This document shows, one piece after another, positions 43,927-51,804 of a stretch of 64,000 nucleotides of DNA (the first letter of the stretch is position 1; every line of letters starts with the position of its first letter). Origin of the DNA: Coriobacteriaceae bacterium (GTDB lineage: Bacteria > Actinomycetota > Coriobacteriia > Coriobacteriales > UMGS124); contig JAHZGC010000001.1 in the NCBI GenBank assembly GCA_019421015.1, positions 227,509 through 291,508 of the forward strand, written 5' to 3'. The notes under the pieces were generated by a model that was given only the letters and a program-made list of their open reading frames with translations, had not been told where the DNA came from and searched no databases. Both the position numbers and the translations under genes were made by a program.

Positions 43927-45648
43927 ATGGCCATCAAGACATCCAAAGACCTGCAGCGTGCCATCGAGGCCGTCGACCGCCGGGGCTATCCCGGCTACAA
44001 GGCGCTCCGGGGGCGCTACGACTTCGGCGACTTCGAGCTGTCCATCGACCACGTGCAGGGCGACCCCTTCGCCGCGCCCTCCAAGGTCAGCGTCTGGGCG
44101 AGCCACGGCCGGGCCGGCTATCCCCGCACCTGCTTCGACGCCCCCTACAAGCGCGTCGCCTTCGAGGACTACCTGGTGCGCCGCTTCGGCGAGGCGCTCT
44201 CCCACTACAGCTTTAAAGCCTCGGGCTCGGGCAAGAGCGGCCTGCTCGCCACGAGCCGTCCCGGTCCCGAGATCCTCGAGCGCACGGCCTGCACCTGCGA
44301 CGACCGCGGCATCACCCTGCGCTTCGAGGCGGGCTTCCCGGCCCGTGGGCGCTCGATCGCGGCCCCCGAGCTCGTCAAGATGCTCTGCGACTTCGTGCCC
44401 CGCTGCGTGAGCTCGGTGCTTTTGGCCGGCCGGAGGCGCGCCGACGAGGCCCGCGCGGTAGCCGACCTTGCCGAGGACCAGCAGGCCCTGCGCGACGAGC
44501 TCGAGCGCCGGCATCTCGTGGCCTTTGTGGCCGACGGTGCCGTGCTGCCCCGGGCGAGCGGCGTCTCAAGCAAGCCCATGGGCGACGCGCGCCCCTTCCG
44601 GTCCCCGGAGTCGCTGCGGGTCACGGTCGACCTGCCCCATCGCGGCCCCACCTCGGGCATGGCGATCGCCCGCGGCGTCACGCTCATCGTGGGCGGCGGC
44701 TACCACGGCAAGTCGACCCTGCTCAAAGCCGTCGAGGCCGGCGTGTACAACCATGTGGCCGGCGACGGGCGCGAGTACGTGGTCACCGACGCCACGGCCA
44801 TGAAGCTGCGTGCCGAGGACGGCCGCATCGTGCGCAACGTCGACATCTCCCTCTTCATCGACGACCTGCCCAACAAGGCCGACACCAGCCACTTCTCGAC
44901 CCTCGACGCCAGCGGCAGCACCTCCCAGGCCGCCTCGACCATCGAGGCCGTCGAGGCCGGCGCCCGCACGTTCCTCATCGACGAGGACACCTCCGCCACC
45001 AACTTCATGGTACGCGACGCCCTGATGCAGGCCGTGGTGGGCCGCGACCACGAGCCCATCACCCCCTTCGTCGAGCGCGTTCGGGAGCTCTACGAGCAGG
45101 CGGGCGTCTCGACGGTGTTGGTGGCCGGTAGCTCGGGGTCGTTCTTCCAAAAGGCCGACACCGTGATCCAGATGGACTGCTACGAGCCCTTTGACATCAC
45201 GGAGCGCGCTAGGCGCACAGCCGCCTCCTTCGGGGCCGACCAGGTGCCCGACGCCCCCGGCTTCGCGCTACCTGAGCATGACCGTATCCTCGGCCGCGTC
45301 GCCTCGCGCGCCGGCAGGGGAGAAGGGCGCCGCGGCCGCGACGACCGCCTCAAGGTCAAGACCCATGGCAAAGACGAGATCGAGGTGGGCAAGGTCTCGG
45401 CCGACCTGCGCTTTGTGGAGCAGCTCGTCGACTCCGAGCAAACGGCGGCCCTCGCCCAGATGGTGCGCGTGGCCCTGGAGCGCGAGCTGCTCGAGACCTG
45501 CACGGTGGCCGAGGCGGTGGGCCTGGTCTTTACCGAGCTGGCCGAGCATGGCCTGGCGGGGCTGGCCGACCACGGCTACGCCGCCTGCGGCCTCGCGCTG
45601 CCGCGCCCCCAGGAGGTCTTTGCCTGCGTTAACCGCCTGCGGGGGTAG
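43927..45648 (+). CDS. ABC-class ATPase of the COG3044/PF09818 family
   Basis: 573 residues from the ATG at 43927 (GGGGGAG upstream). An N-terminal domain is followed by an unusual ABC ATPase core with Walker A-like VGGGYHGKSTLLKAVEAG near residue 260. An acidic segment (RTFLIDEDTSATNFM) and STVLVAGSSGSFFQKAD follow. This family includes trypanosome MRB1590, a nucleic-acid-linked toroidal ATPase; the bacterial role is unknown. No transporter genes are nearby, in line with a soluble function. Confidence 0.88.
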   Translation: MAIKTSKDLQRAIEAVDRRGYPGYKALRGRYDFGDFELSIDHVQGDPFAAPSKVSVWASHGRAGYPRTCFDAPYKRVAFEDYLVRRFGEALSHYSFKASGSGKSGLLATSRPGPEILERTACTCDDRGITLRFEAGFPARGRSIAAPELVKMLCDFVPRCVSSVLLAGRRRADEARAVADLAEDQQALRDELERRHLVAFVADGAVLPRASGVSSKPMGDARPFRSPESLRVTVDLPHRGPTSGMAIARGVTLIVGGGYHGKSTLLKAVEAGVYNHVAGDGREYVVTDATAMKLRAEDGRIVRNVDISLFIDDLPNKADTSHFSTLDASGSTSQAASTIEAVEAGARTFLIDEDTSATNFMVRDALMQAVVGRDHEPITPFVERVRELYEQAGVSTVLVAGSSGSFFQKADTVIQMDCYEPFDITERARRTAASFGADQVPDAPGFALPEHDRILGRVASRAGRGEGRRGRDDRLKVKTHGKDEIEVGKVSADLRFVEQLVDSEQTAALAQMVRVALERELLETCTVAEAVGLVFTELAEHGLAGLADHGYAACGLALPRPQEVFACVNRLRG

Positions 45649-45690
45649 GGCGCCGCTGTGTGCTTTGCTTGCGGTCGTTGGTCCGAGCCG

Positions 45691-45721
45691 TTGACTTCAA
45701 CCTAACGCGAGGTCCTACGCT
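45691..45721 (+). promoter_or_regulatory. MerR-type promoter before the DUF362 gene
   Basis: TTGACT and TACGCT are separated by exactly 19 bp, and the spacer contains an ACCT/AGGT dyad. The spacing and dyad fit an AdhR/NmlR-like MerR activator site, 50 bases upstream of the ATG. Confidence 0.55.
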
Positions 45722-45770
45722 GGCCCGGTCTGCCTGTATCAGGGCACACTATCGAAAGGAGCCGTCCTCC

Positions 45771-46652
45771 ATGGCAAAGCCCAAGGTCTACTTCATCCGC
45801 GAGATTACACCTCAGAACGTCGTGCGCGCCTACGAGGCCCTCGGCGTCAAGCTGCCCGGCAAGGTGGCCGTCAAGGTCCACTCCGGCGAGAAGGGCAACC
45901 AGAACTACCTGCACCCCGAGTTCATGCGCCCCATGATCGAGGAGGTCGACGGCACCGTGGTGGAGTGCAACACCGCCTACGACGGCGCGCGCGACACCAC
46001 CGAGAAGCACGAGAAGCTCATGGCCGAGCACGGCTGGTCCGCGTATTTCGACGTCGACATCATGGACGCCGAAGGCGACGACCTCGTCTTCCCCATCGAG
46101 AACGGTCGCGTCCTCAAAGAGAACCACGTGGGGGCGCACCTGGCCAACTACGCCTCCATGCTGGTGCTCTCGCACTTCAAGGGCCACCCCATGGGCGGCT
46201 TCGGCGGCGCGCTCAAGCAGCTCTCCATCGGCTGCGCCTCCAACAAGGGCAAGGTGAACATCCACACCGGCGGCGTCACCCTGAACCAGGGCGAGTGCTG
46301 GGAGAAGGTTGCCGAGCAGGACGACTTCCTCGAGGCCATGGCCGAGGCGGCCGAGACCGTGGTGAACCACTTCGGCAGCAACCTTGCCTTCGTCAACATC
46401 GCCTGCAACCTGTCGGTAGACTGCGACTGCTGCGCCGTGGCCGAGGACCCCTGCATGGCCGACATCGGCATCTTTGCCTCCCTCGACCCGGTGGCCGTTG
46501 ACCAGGCGTGCATCGACGCCGTCAAGAACTCCACCGACCCCGGCCGCGACCACCTGCTCGAGCGCATCGACTCGCGCCACGGCACCAAGATTCTCGACGA
46601 CGCCGCCCGTCTGGGCTACGGCTCGAAGGACTACGAGCTGATCGAGCTGTAA
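45771..46652 (+). CDS. DUF362 protein
   Basis: 293 residues; GAAAGGAG precedes the ATG. The family pattern is visible: VAVKVHSGEKGNQNYLHPE, VVECNTAYDGARDTTEKH, SHFKGHPMGGFGGALKQLSI and a C-terminal Asp-Pro-Val-Ala-Val-Asp motif. Many DUF362 proteins carry a ferredoxin domain; this one does not, though a CDCCAVAEDPC cluster could hold a metal. The function of the family is unknown. A MerR-type promoter suggests stress or metabolite-responsive expression. Confidence 0.87.
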   Translation: MAKPKVYFIREITPQNVVRAYEALGVKLPGKVAVKVHSGEKGNQNYLHPEFMRPMIEEVDGTVVECNTAYDGARDTTEKHEKLMAEHGWSAYFDVDIMDAEGDDLVFPIENGRVLKENHVGAHLANYASMLVLSHFKGHPMGGFGGALKQLSIGCASNKGKVNIHTGGVTLNQGECWEKVAEQDDFLEAMAEAAETVVNHFGSNLAFVNIACNLSVDCDCCAVAEDPCMADIGIFASLDPVAVDQACIDAVKNSTDPGRDHLLERIDSRHGTKILDDAARLGYGSKDYELIEL

Positions 46653-46690
46653 GGGTGCCAGGACTGTAGGGACACCAAGGCTGTAGGGGC

Positions 46691-46795
46691 GCCAAGCGAA
46701 CCTGCTTTGTTTGGCGTTCCGAGTCCGCGTGCCAAACAAAGCGGGATTTTCTGGCATTCTGAGGCGGCGGGTCAAAAAAACCAGCTTTTTCTGAC
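46691..46795. repeat. Tandem 40-bp array of palindromic 25-mers
   Basis: Three 25-bp imperfect palindromes begin at 46691, 46731 and 46771. They are separated by two related 15-bp linkers (GTTCCGAGTCCGCGT, ATTCTGAGGCGGCGG), so the period is exactly 40 bp. The palindrome arms change sequence but stay largely paired. Confidence 0.7.
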
Positions 46796-46844
46796 AAGCC
46801 ATCTACCTGCAAAAATACAAATAAATAGCAGGTAGATGGCTTGT
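46794..46844. repeat. CCATCTACCTGC hairpin, copy 1
   Basis: A perfect 17-bp stem (46794-46810 with 46828-46844) surrounds an A-rich 17-nt loop. The same CCATCTAC core hairpin recurs at 53303-53347. It directly abuts the 40-bp array and may be a terminator for the DUF362 gene. Confidence 0.7.
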
Positions 46845-46875
46845 TTCTTTGTGGCAAATTAAGTAGCTTTTTCTG

Positions 46876-46925
46876 CCCTGCCCTGCCCTGCCCTGCCCTG
46901 CCCTGCCCTGCCCTGCCCTGCCCTG
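46876..46925. repeat. (CCCTG)10 microsatellite
   Basis: Ten perfect tandem copies of the pentamer CCCTG lie 17 bases beyond the stop codon of the minus-strand Mrr-like gene. Such tracts are prone to slippage. Confidence 0.9.
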
Positions 46926-46941
46926 CCCGCTTGCGAGCCCT

Positions 46942-47460
46942 CTACCCCAGCATCCCCGCCCGGTTCACGACCCCGGCCACCACCACGCCCGCCACCGCGA
47001 GCACGGCCAGCACGGCAATCGCCACTGCGCGCCTGCGCCTGTGGGGTCCGTGCTCGAAGCGGTCCAGGTCGAGCCCCACCCTCTTGCATAGGAGCCGCAG
47101 CTCGTCGCCGTCAACGAGCACCACCCCGTTGTCGGCGGCGAGCTGGCGGGCCGCCACGGTGAAGGCGCTGTTGGTCACGGCCCAGCAGGCGTCGGCCCCA
47201 TAATGCAGTCGGGCCGCAACGACCTCCTGCACCGGTTTGACCCCCAGGTTGCTGCTGTAGTGCTTGGCCTGCACCACGATGCGCTCCCGCGTGCGCGGGT
47301 CCACGAGCACCAGGTCGGCCCCGAAGTCGCCCGAGGCACCCGTGAGCTTCACGCGATACCCCAGCCTGCGGAACACAAGGCCCAGGAAACGTTCGAAGTC
47401 GTACCCGCTCACCGCGGTCGCCCTGCAGCCCGGTCGCCGTGGCTTTTTTGCGCGTCCCAT
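46942..47460 (-). CDS. Mrr-like restriction endonuclease-fold protein with membrane tail
   Basis: 172 residues; GGGAGG precedes the ATG at 47460. The Mrr_cat nuclease fold is indicated by YDFERFLGLVFRRLGYRV, GDFGADLVLVD and the catalytic QAKHY motif. A basic stretch and a single C-terminal hydrophobic segment (AIAVLAVLAVAGVVVAGVV) suggest membrane attachment. Proteins of this kind may cleave modified DNA. A pentamer microsatellite lies just past the 3' end. Confidence 0.85.
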   Translation of the reverse strand: MGRAKKPRRPGCRATAVSGYDFERFLGLVFRRLGYRVKLTGASGDFGADLVLVDPRTRERIVVQAKHYSSNLGVKPVQEVVAARLHYGADACWAVTNSAFTVAARQLAADNGVVLVDGDELRLLCKRVGLDLDRFEHGPHRRRRAVAIAVLAVLAVAGVVVAGVVNRAGMLG

Positions 47461-47599
47461 GTCCGCCTCCCGCCGAATCCGGTTGTGACCGCCCGATGAA
47501 GTCCGCTCCGAGCGCCTACCTTATGGGAAACTATCCCCTGCGGCAATCCGCAGATCGATCGCACCATCGTACCCCCATCGGCCCGAAGGGAGGAGCCCC

Positions 47600-50500
47600 G
47601 TGAGCGAGCCAGACCGTTCGTCAGAACCCACCCCCATCGGCGGAGAAGTCCCCGCTGCCGACATCCCGTCCCCGGCTTCCCCGGCCCGGCCGGCGGCACC
47701 GACCAGGCCCTTCGTGCTCGCCGCCCCCGGTTCCGACGCCGTCGTGCCCCGCGTCGCCGCTCAAAAGGCCCCGCAGTCGGAGCTCAGCCCTTTGGCCCGC
47801 GCCGGTCTCTGGCTGCGCGACCGTGCCCGCGCCCTGCTCCCCAGGGCCGCGGCGCCGGCGCAGCCCTCGATCCCCGAGGCGCCCGACGACTCCGGCCGCG
47901 TCACCGTGCCGTCGACCTCCCACGTCGACCCCCTGCCACGCGTGCCTGGCCAGCCCGAGGCGCTGTCGTACTCCCTTGTCTACGATGGGCTCCCGGTGCC
48001 TCCGGGAGCGGTGGGCTATCTGGTGGAGCACCCTGCGGGCTTCGTGGTCGGCTCCCGCGCCGGCAACGGCACCCGTCCGGAGCGTGTCTCCGTCGTTGCC
48101 TACATCGACGCCTACGGGCGTGTCTTCTCGGCAGGCAGCTTTCAGGCCGTGCCGCCGGCCCGCACGCCCGACGTCCAGTTCAAGCACTACGTCGACCGCA
48201 GCGCCCGCACCGGCTGCATCGAGGTCGCCGTGGGCCGCGGCCATATGGCGCGCCTGGCCGAATATGCCGAGAACCCCGACGGTTCCCTGACCATCGTGGG
48301 GTCGCGCGTCGAGCTCGGCAACGCCGCCCGAACCGCCGGCCTGCCGCTTGCTGCGGCCGTCGCCTTCCTGGCCCTGTGGTTGTTCCCGAGAAACGAGGGG
48401 GTCTCGCTGGCATCGGTGAGCGTCAAGGAGACCTTGGGGCACCTGCGCACATCCGACCTCTTCGAAGCCCTCGACGCCCTCGACGCCGACGCCCGCCAGG
48501 GCGAGGGCCACCCGCTGCTCCTGCCTCCGGGGATTCTCGCCTATACGGCCCGCAACCTGCGGGAGGCGGGCCTTGTGAACCTCAAGGCCTCCGACCTGGC
48601 CGAGCACGACCCCTTTGCGGCTGGCGGCCCAGCGGCTCCGACGCCGTTCCTCAGCCTCCTCGGCGGCCCCCGTCCCACGGGGGTGGGCGACCTCATGGCC
48701 GCCATGCGGGCCGCCTTCGAGGCCTCGGGCGTTCCCGGGCTCGCCGTGCTCGGAGAGGGGATTGCGGAGCCCCGTGTGCGACTTGTTCGCACGAGCGCTT
48801 ACGCCAACGCGTTCTACGTGGGTTTCGACCGTCGTCAGGTGAGCGTTGAGGGTGCGCGCAAGTTGCTCGAGGCCGAGTCACTGCTCAACCGCTTTGTGCT
48901 CATGGTCGGCGAGCTCGACCGCGTGGGCGCCGTCCAAAGCGCCACCGTCGACCAGGTTGCCCAGCTCGACGCTTGGGTCGTCGACTCGATCGCCGATGCG
49001 GCCCGGCCCTATCTCGACGGCGCGGTGCCCTCGGTGACCAGGGCGAGCACCGGCTCCCCCGAGCTCGACGTGCGCCTGACCTTTGCCCGCGGCTGCGAGA
49101 GCCTGCGGCTGCCCTACCGCCTCGAGTACGCCTTCAGGGTCGACCTCGAGGCGGCCACCCTCGTGGTCGACGTCGAGTGTCCCTCGGCCGTCCTTATGCC
49201 GCGCGAGGCCTGGGATGCCGAGACCGGCGGCTGGCGCGTGCGCGGCTATGCCGAGCGCGAGGGTTTGGCCACCCGCTATGCCCTGCACCTGATGGGGGTC
49301 GTTGCCGCCGTGGCGTTCTGGGCGGGGGAGGGCGTGCTCACCGTGGGCGTGAACTGCTGGCACGGCTTTGGCTCGAGCGCGGGGGTCGACGAGCTCATGG
49401 CCCGCGACGACGGCAGCCTGCGCGGGACCTCGATGAACGAGCCGTCCTGCGTGGCCTCGGCCGTCTTTGAGCGGGGGAGCTTCTTGGCCGCCCTTGCCAC
49501 CCAGGCCCAGCGCGAGGGCTTCTCCGCCGACCCCTTTGCCCTGGTCGACAGTGCGGCCCATGCGCTTGCCCTCGACGCCGACGGGCACTTGGGCCAGGTC
49601 CGGCCCCTGCTCGACCTCGAGGACCCCGGGCTCCACCCGGCCGACGCCGACCTGCGCCCCGAGCTCGACTCCCGCGCGCTGACCCCGCGCGGTTCGGCGC
49701 TCCTCCACGCCAAGGAGGTCTGCGACCTGGGCATCTACGAGAACACCGTGCGCAAGACGGCGGCCGACGAGGTGGTCGAGGCCTTTAACGTGGGCGGCGA
49801 CCTCGCGGCGCTCGACGCGGTCAAAGACATCCACGACCGCACCGAGAACCGCCTGATGCGCGACGCCTGCCTGCGGGTGAGCGAGGGCATCGCGAACGGC
49901 GCCTACACCGGCGACTCCAAGGCGGCCATCGCCGAGGCGTTCAGCGACATCTATGGGCTGCAGGCCGCCATGAACCGGGCCGCCCAGGCCTTGCGCACCA
50001 ACCCCGAGGCGGCGCGGGTGCAGCTCGAGGCTATGGTCGCGGCGGTCGACGAGCGCGGGTGGTTCGCCGACACCCCTACCCGGCGCTACCGGTACTTCGA
50101 CTCCTACGCCGCGCGCGCCATCTACAGCGCCCGCTGCCCCGAGGCCGCCGACGGTCGGGAGCTGCGCCTCATGGCCGACGAGTACTATCTGGCCCACTAC
50201 CGCCTGGCCACGCTGCTCGCCGACTCCCTCGACCATGTGGAGGAGGCCATCGCCCACGCCCGGCGTTGCGTAGAGGTGGCGCCCTCGGTGGCGGCGGGGC
50301 ACCTGCGCCTGGCCCGCTGCTACTTTTGCACCTTTGACTACCGCAGCGAGATCGGGGCCCTGCGCGAGGTCCTGCGCGTGGCCTGGAGCCCCAACGACGT
50401 GGGCGTGGCCCTCTACTGGCTCGCCTACGCCTTCTGCATGACCGACGACTACGATGCGGGCTTTGCCTGCTACGGGGCCTGTTCGCGCTATGACGCGAGC

Positions 50501-50773
50501 CTGGCCGAGGCCGCCGTGGCCGAAATGGCGGACTTCGCCGCGCGCCGGTCCGTGACCCCCCGCACCCTCGACGAGCGCGAGGAGCGCCAGGTCCTGGCCG
50601 CGGTGGGCATCGACCTGGCCGCGGTCGACGCCAACGTCGAGTTCCTCGTAAAGGCGGCGGGTGCCGTGGCCGACGTGCGCTCCTACGGGCTTGCCCGCAA
50701 CCTGCTGAGCTCGGCCGAGATGGCCCTCCACGACGACGCGATGCCGCCGGTGCTCGAGTCGCTGGAGGAGTAA
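47600..50773 (+). CDS. Large protein of unknown function with TPR-like C-terminus
   Basis: 1057 residues starting at GTG 47600 with GGGAGGAG upstream. The first ~100 residues are Pro/Ala-rich and probably disordered. One hydrophobic segment (LPLAAAVAFLALWLF) lies near residue 255. The last ~250 residues have tetratricopeptide-like helical pairs (EEAIAHARRCVEVAPSVAAG; HYRLATLLADSLDH). I recognise no catalytic motif. Long, strongly codon-biased coding sequence supports a real, expressed gene, possibly specific to this bacterial group. Confidence 0.85.
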   Translation: MSEPDRSSEPTPIGGEVPAADIPSPASPARPAAPTRPFVLAAPGSDAVVPRVAAQKAPQSELSPLARAGLWLRDRARALLPRAAAPAQPSIPEAPDDSGRVTVPSTSHVDPLPRVPGQPEALSYSLVYDGLPVPPGAVGYLVEHPAGFVVGSRAGNGTRPERVSVVAYIDAYGRVFSAGSFQAVPPARTPDVQFKHYVDRSARTGCIEVAVGRGHMARLAEYAENPDGSLTIVGSRVELGNAARTAGLPLAAAVAFLALWLFPRNEGVSLASVSVKETLGHLRTSDLFEALDALDADARQGEGHPLLLPPGILAYTARNLREAGLVNLKASDLAEHDPFAAGGPAAPTPFLSLLGGPRPTGVGDLMAAMRAAFEASGVPGLAVLGEGIAEPRVRLVRTSAYANAFYVGFDRRQVSVEGARKLLEAESLLNRFVLMVGELDRVGAVQSATVDQVAQLDAWVVDSIADAARPYLDGAVPSVTRASTGSPELDVRLTFARGCESLRLPYRLEYAFRVDLEAATLVVDVECPSAVLMPREAWDAETGGWRVRGYAEREGLATRYALHLMGVVAAVAFWAGEGVLTVGVNCWHGFGSSAGVDELMARDDGSLRGTSMNEPSCVASAVFERGSFLAALATQAQREGFSADPFALVDSAAHALALDADGHLGQVRPLLDLEDPGLHPADADLRPELDSRALTPRGSALLHAKEVCDLGIYENTVRKTAADEVVEAFNVGGDLAALDAVKDIHDRTENRLMRDACLRVSEGIANGAYTGDSKAAIAEAFSDIYGLQAAMNRAAQALRTNPEAARVQLEAMVAAVDERGWFADTPTRRYRYFDSYAARAIYSARCPEAADGRELRLMADEYYLAHYRLATLLADSLDHVEEAIAHARRCVEVAPSVAAGHLRLARCYFCTFDYRSEIGALREVLRVAWSPNDVGVALYWLAYAFCMTDDYDAGFACYGACSRYDASLAEAAVAEMADFAARRSVTPRTLDEREERQVLAAVGIDLAAVDANVEFLVKAAGAVADVRSYGLARNLLSSAEMALHDDAMPPVLESLEE

Positions 50774-50794
50774 GGGCGAGGAGCCGGCAATCCT

Positions 50795-50876
50795 CAAAAT
50801 CGCTGCCACCGCGCATCGGTCGGGCTTATATGCCCCAGCACACCGCGCCCTCGCGCGCTTTGTGGCGGCGATTTTG
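50795..50876. repeat. Palindromic intergenic element, copy E (inverted, divergent)
   Basis: On the minus strand it reads AAAATCGCCGCCAC ... GTGGCAGCGATTTT around a core (GCGCGCGAGGGCGCGGTGTG) clearly related to copies A-D. It fills the convergent gap between the 1057-residue protein gene and the tetR gene and may terminate both. Confidence 0.65.
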
Positions 50877-50886
50877 TGTTTCGCGT

Positions 50887-51558
50887 TTAAAACGCCGTGG
50901 GGCTCTCTCCGGCCTCAGGGTCAAAGTGCCAGGCCTCGATGGCCGCCTTGTACTCGGGCTCGATGCGGTGGCCCACCATGGCTGCCGTGCACGAGAGCGA
51001 GAGGAAGGCCCCGGCCTTCACCAGGCGCTCGATGTCGTCGACCATGCCCCCGCGGACCCAGCGCCGCTCCATGGCAAAGTATCCCGAGGCAATGAAGTGC
51101 GCGCAGTCCTCGTCGTCGAGGTAGTCGGCGACGCGCTCGCCCGTGCCGTACTCGGTCACGAGATGGTCGACGTTCAGCTCCTCCTCGGCCGCCTCGCAGC
51201 TGGCGAAGTAGGGGGAGGTGCCCACGTTGGTAAGGACCGCGCGGGCAAGGTTGGGGTTGCGCTTGAAGTCGTAGAGGAGGCGCGCCCGCTGCTCCATGGT
51301 CTCGGTGATGGCCTCCTCGCGCGTGGCGTAGTCGCCTCGGCGCTTGTGGGTCCCGCAGAAGTAGACGAGCCGGTGCAGGTAGCAGTCCTCCACCAGGGCG
51401 GTCAGGCTGCCGTAATGGGTGTAGAAGGCGTTCTTGCTCACCTCGGCGCGGGCCAGCACCTCGGTCACGGTAATGCGCTCCAGGGGCTTCTCGCGCAACA
51501 GCTCCTCCAGGGCTTCCCGCAGGTAGCCTTTGGTCCGCTCCACACGTTTGTCTGCCAT
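50887..51558 (-). CDS. TetR-family transcriptional regulator
   Basis: 223 residues from the ATG at 51558. The N-terminal TetR helix-turn-helix (LERITVTEVLARAEVSKNAF) is typical; the ligand domain is not recognisable. It is divergent from the Tat-exported ferredoxin gene (247-bp gap), its likely target. A CCGACC/GGTCGG dyad lies in the gap near 51613-51636. Confidence 0.9.
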   Translation of the reverse strand: MADKRVERTKGYLREALEELLREKPLERITVTEVLARAEVSKNAFYTHYGSLTALVEDCYLHRLVYFCGTHKRRGDYATREEAITETMEQRARLLYDFKRNPNLARAVLTNVGTSPYFASCEAAEEELNVDHLVTEYGTGERVADYLDDEDCAHFIASGYFAMERRWVRGGMVDDIERLVKAGAFLSLSCTAAMVGHRIEPEYKAAIEAWHFDPEAGESPTAF

Positions 51559-51804
51559 AGGTGGCCCCGCTCCCTCGCGGCAACTGTACCAGTATGCCAG
51601 ATTATAGGCCCGACCAGCCAGGGACAGGTCGGCCGATTCGTCCCTTTTGGGCCGCACCGGGCCCATGGGGCCGATCGGGACGTTCGCGGCGGTTTGGCCA
51701 TTCCGGAGCCCTTCTCCGCCTTGATAGAGTTGGCGCCAGCGGGGGTGCAGAGAACCCCGCCCACAAGGGACGCGCTCGATGCGCGCAAGGAGAAGGGAAC
51801 AGCC

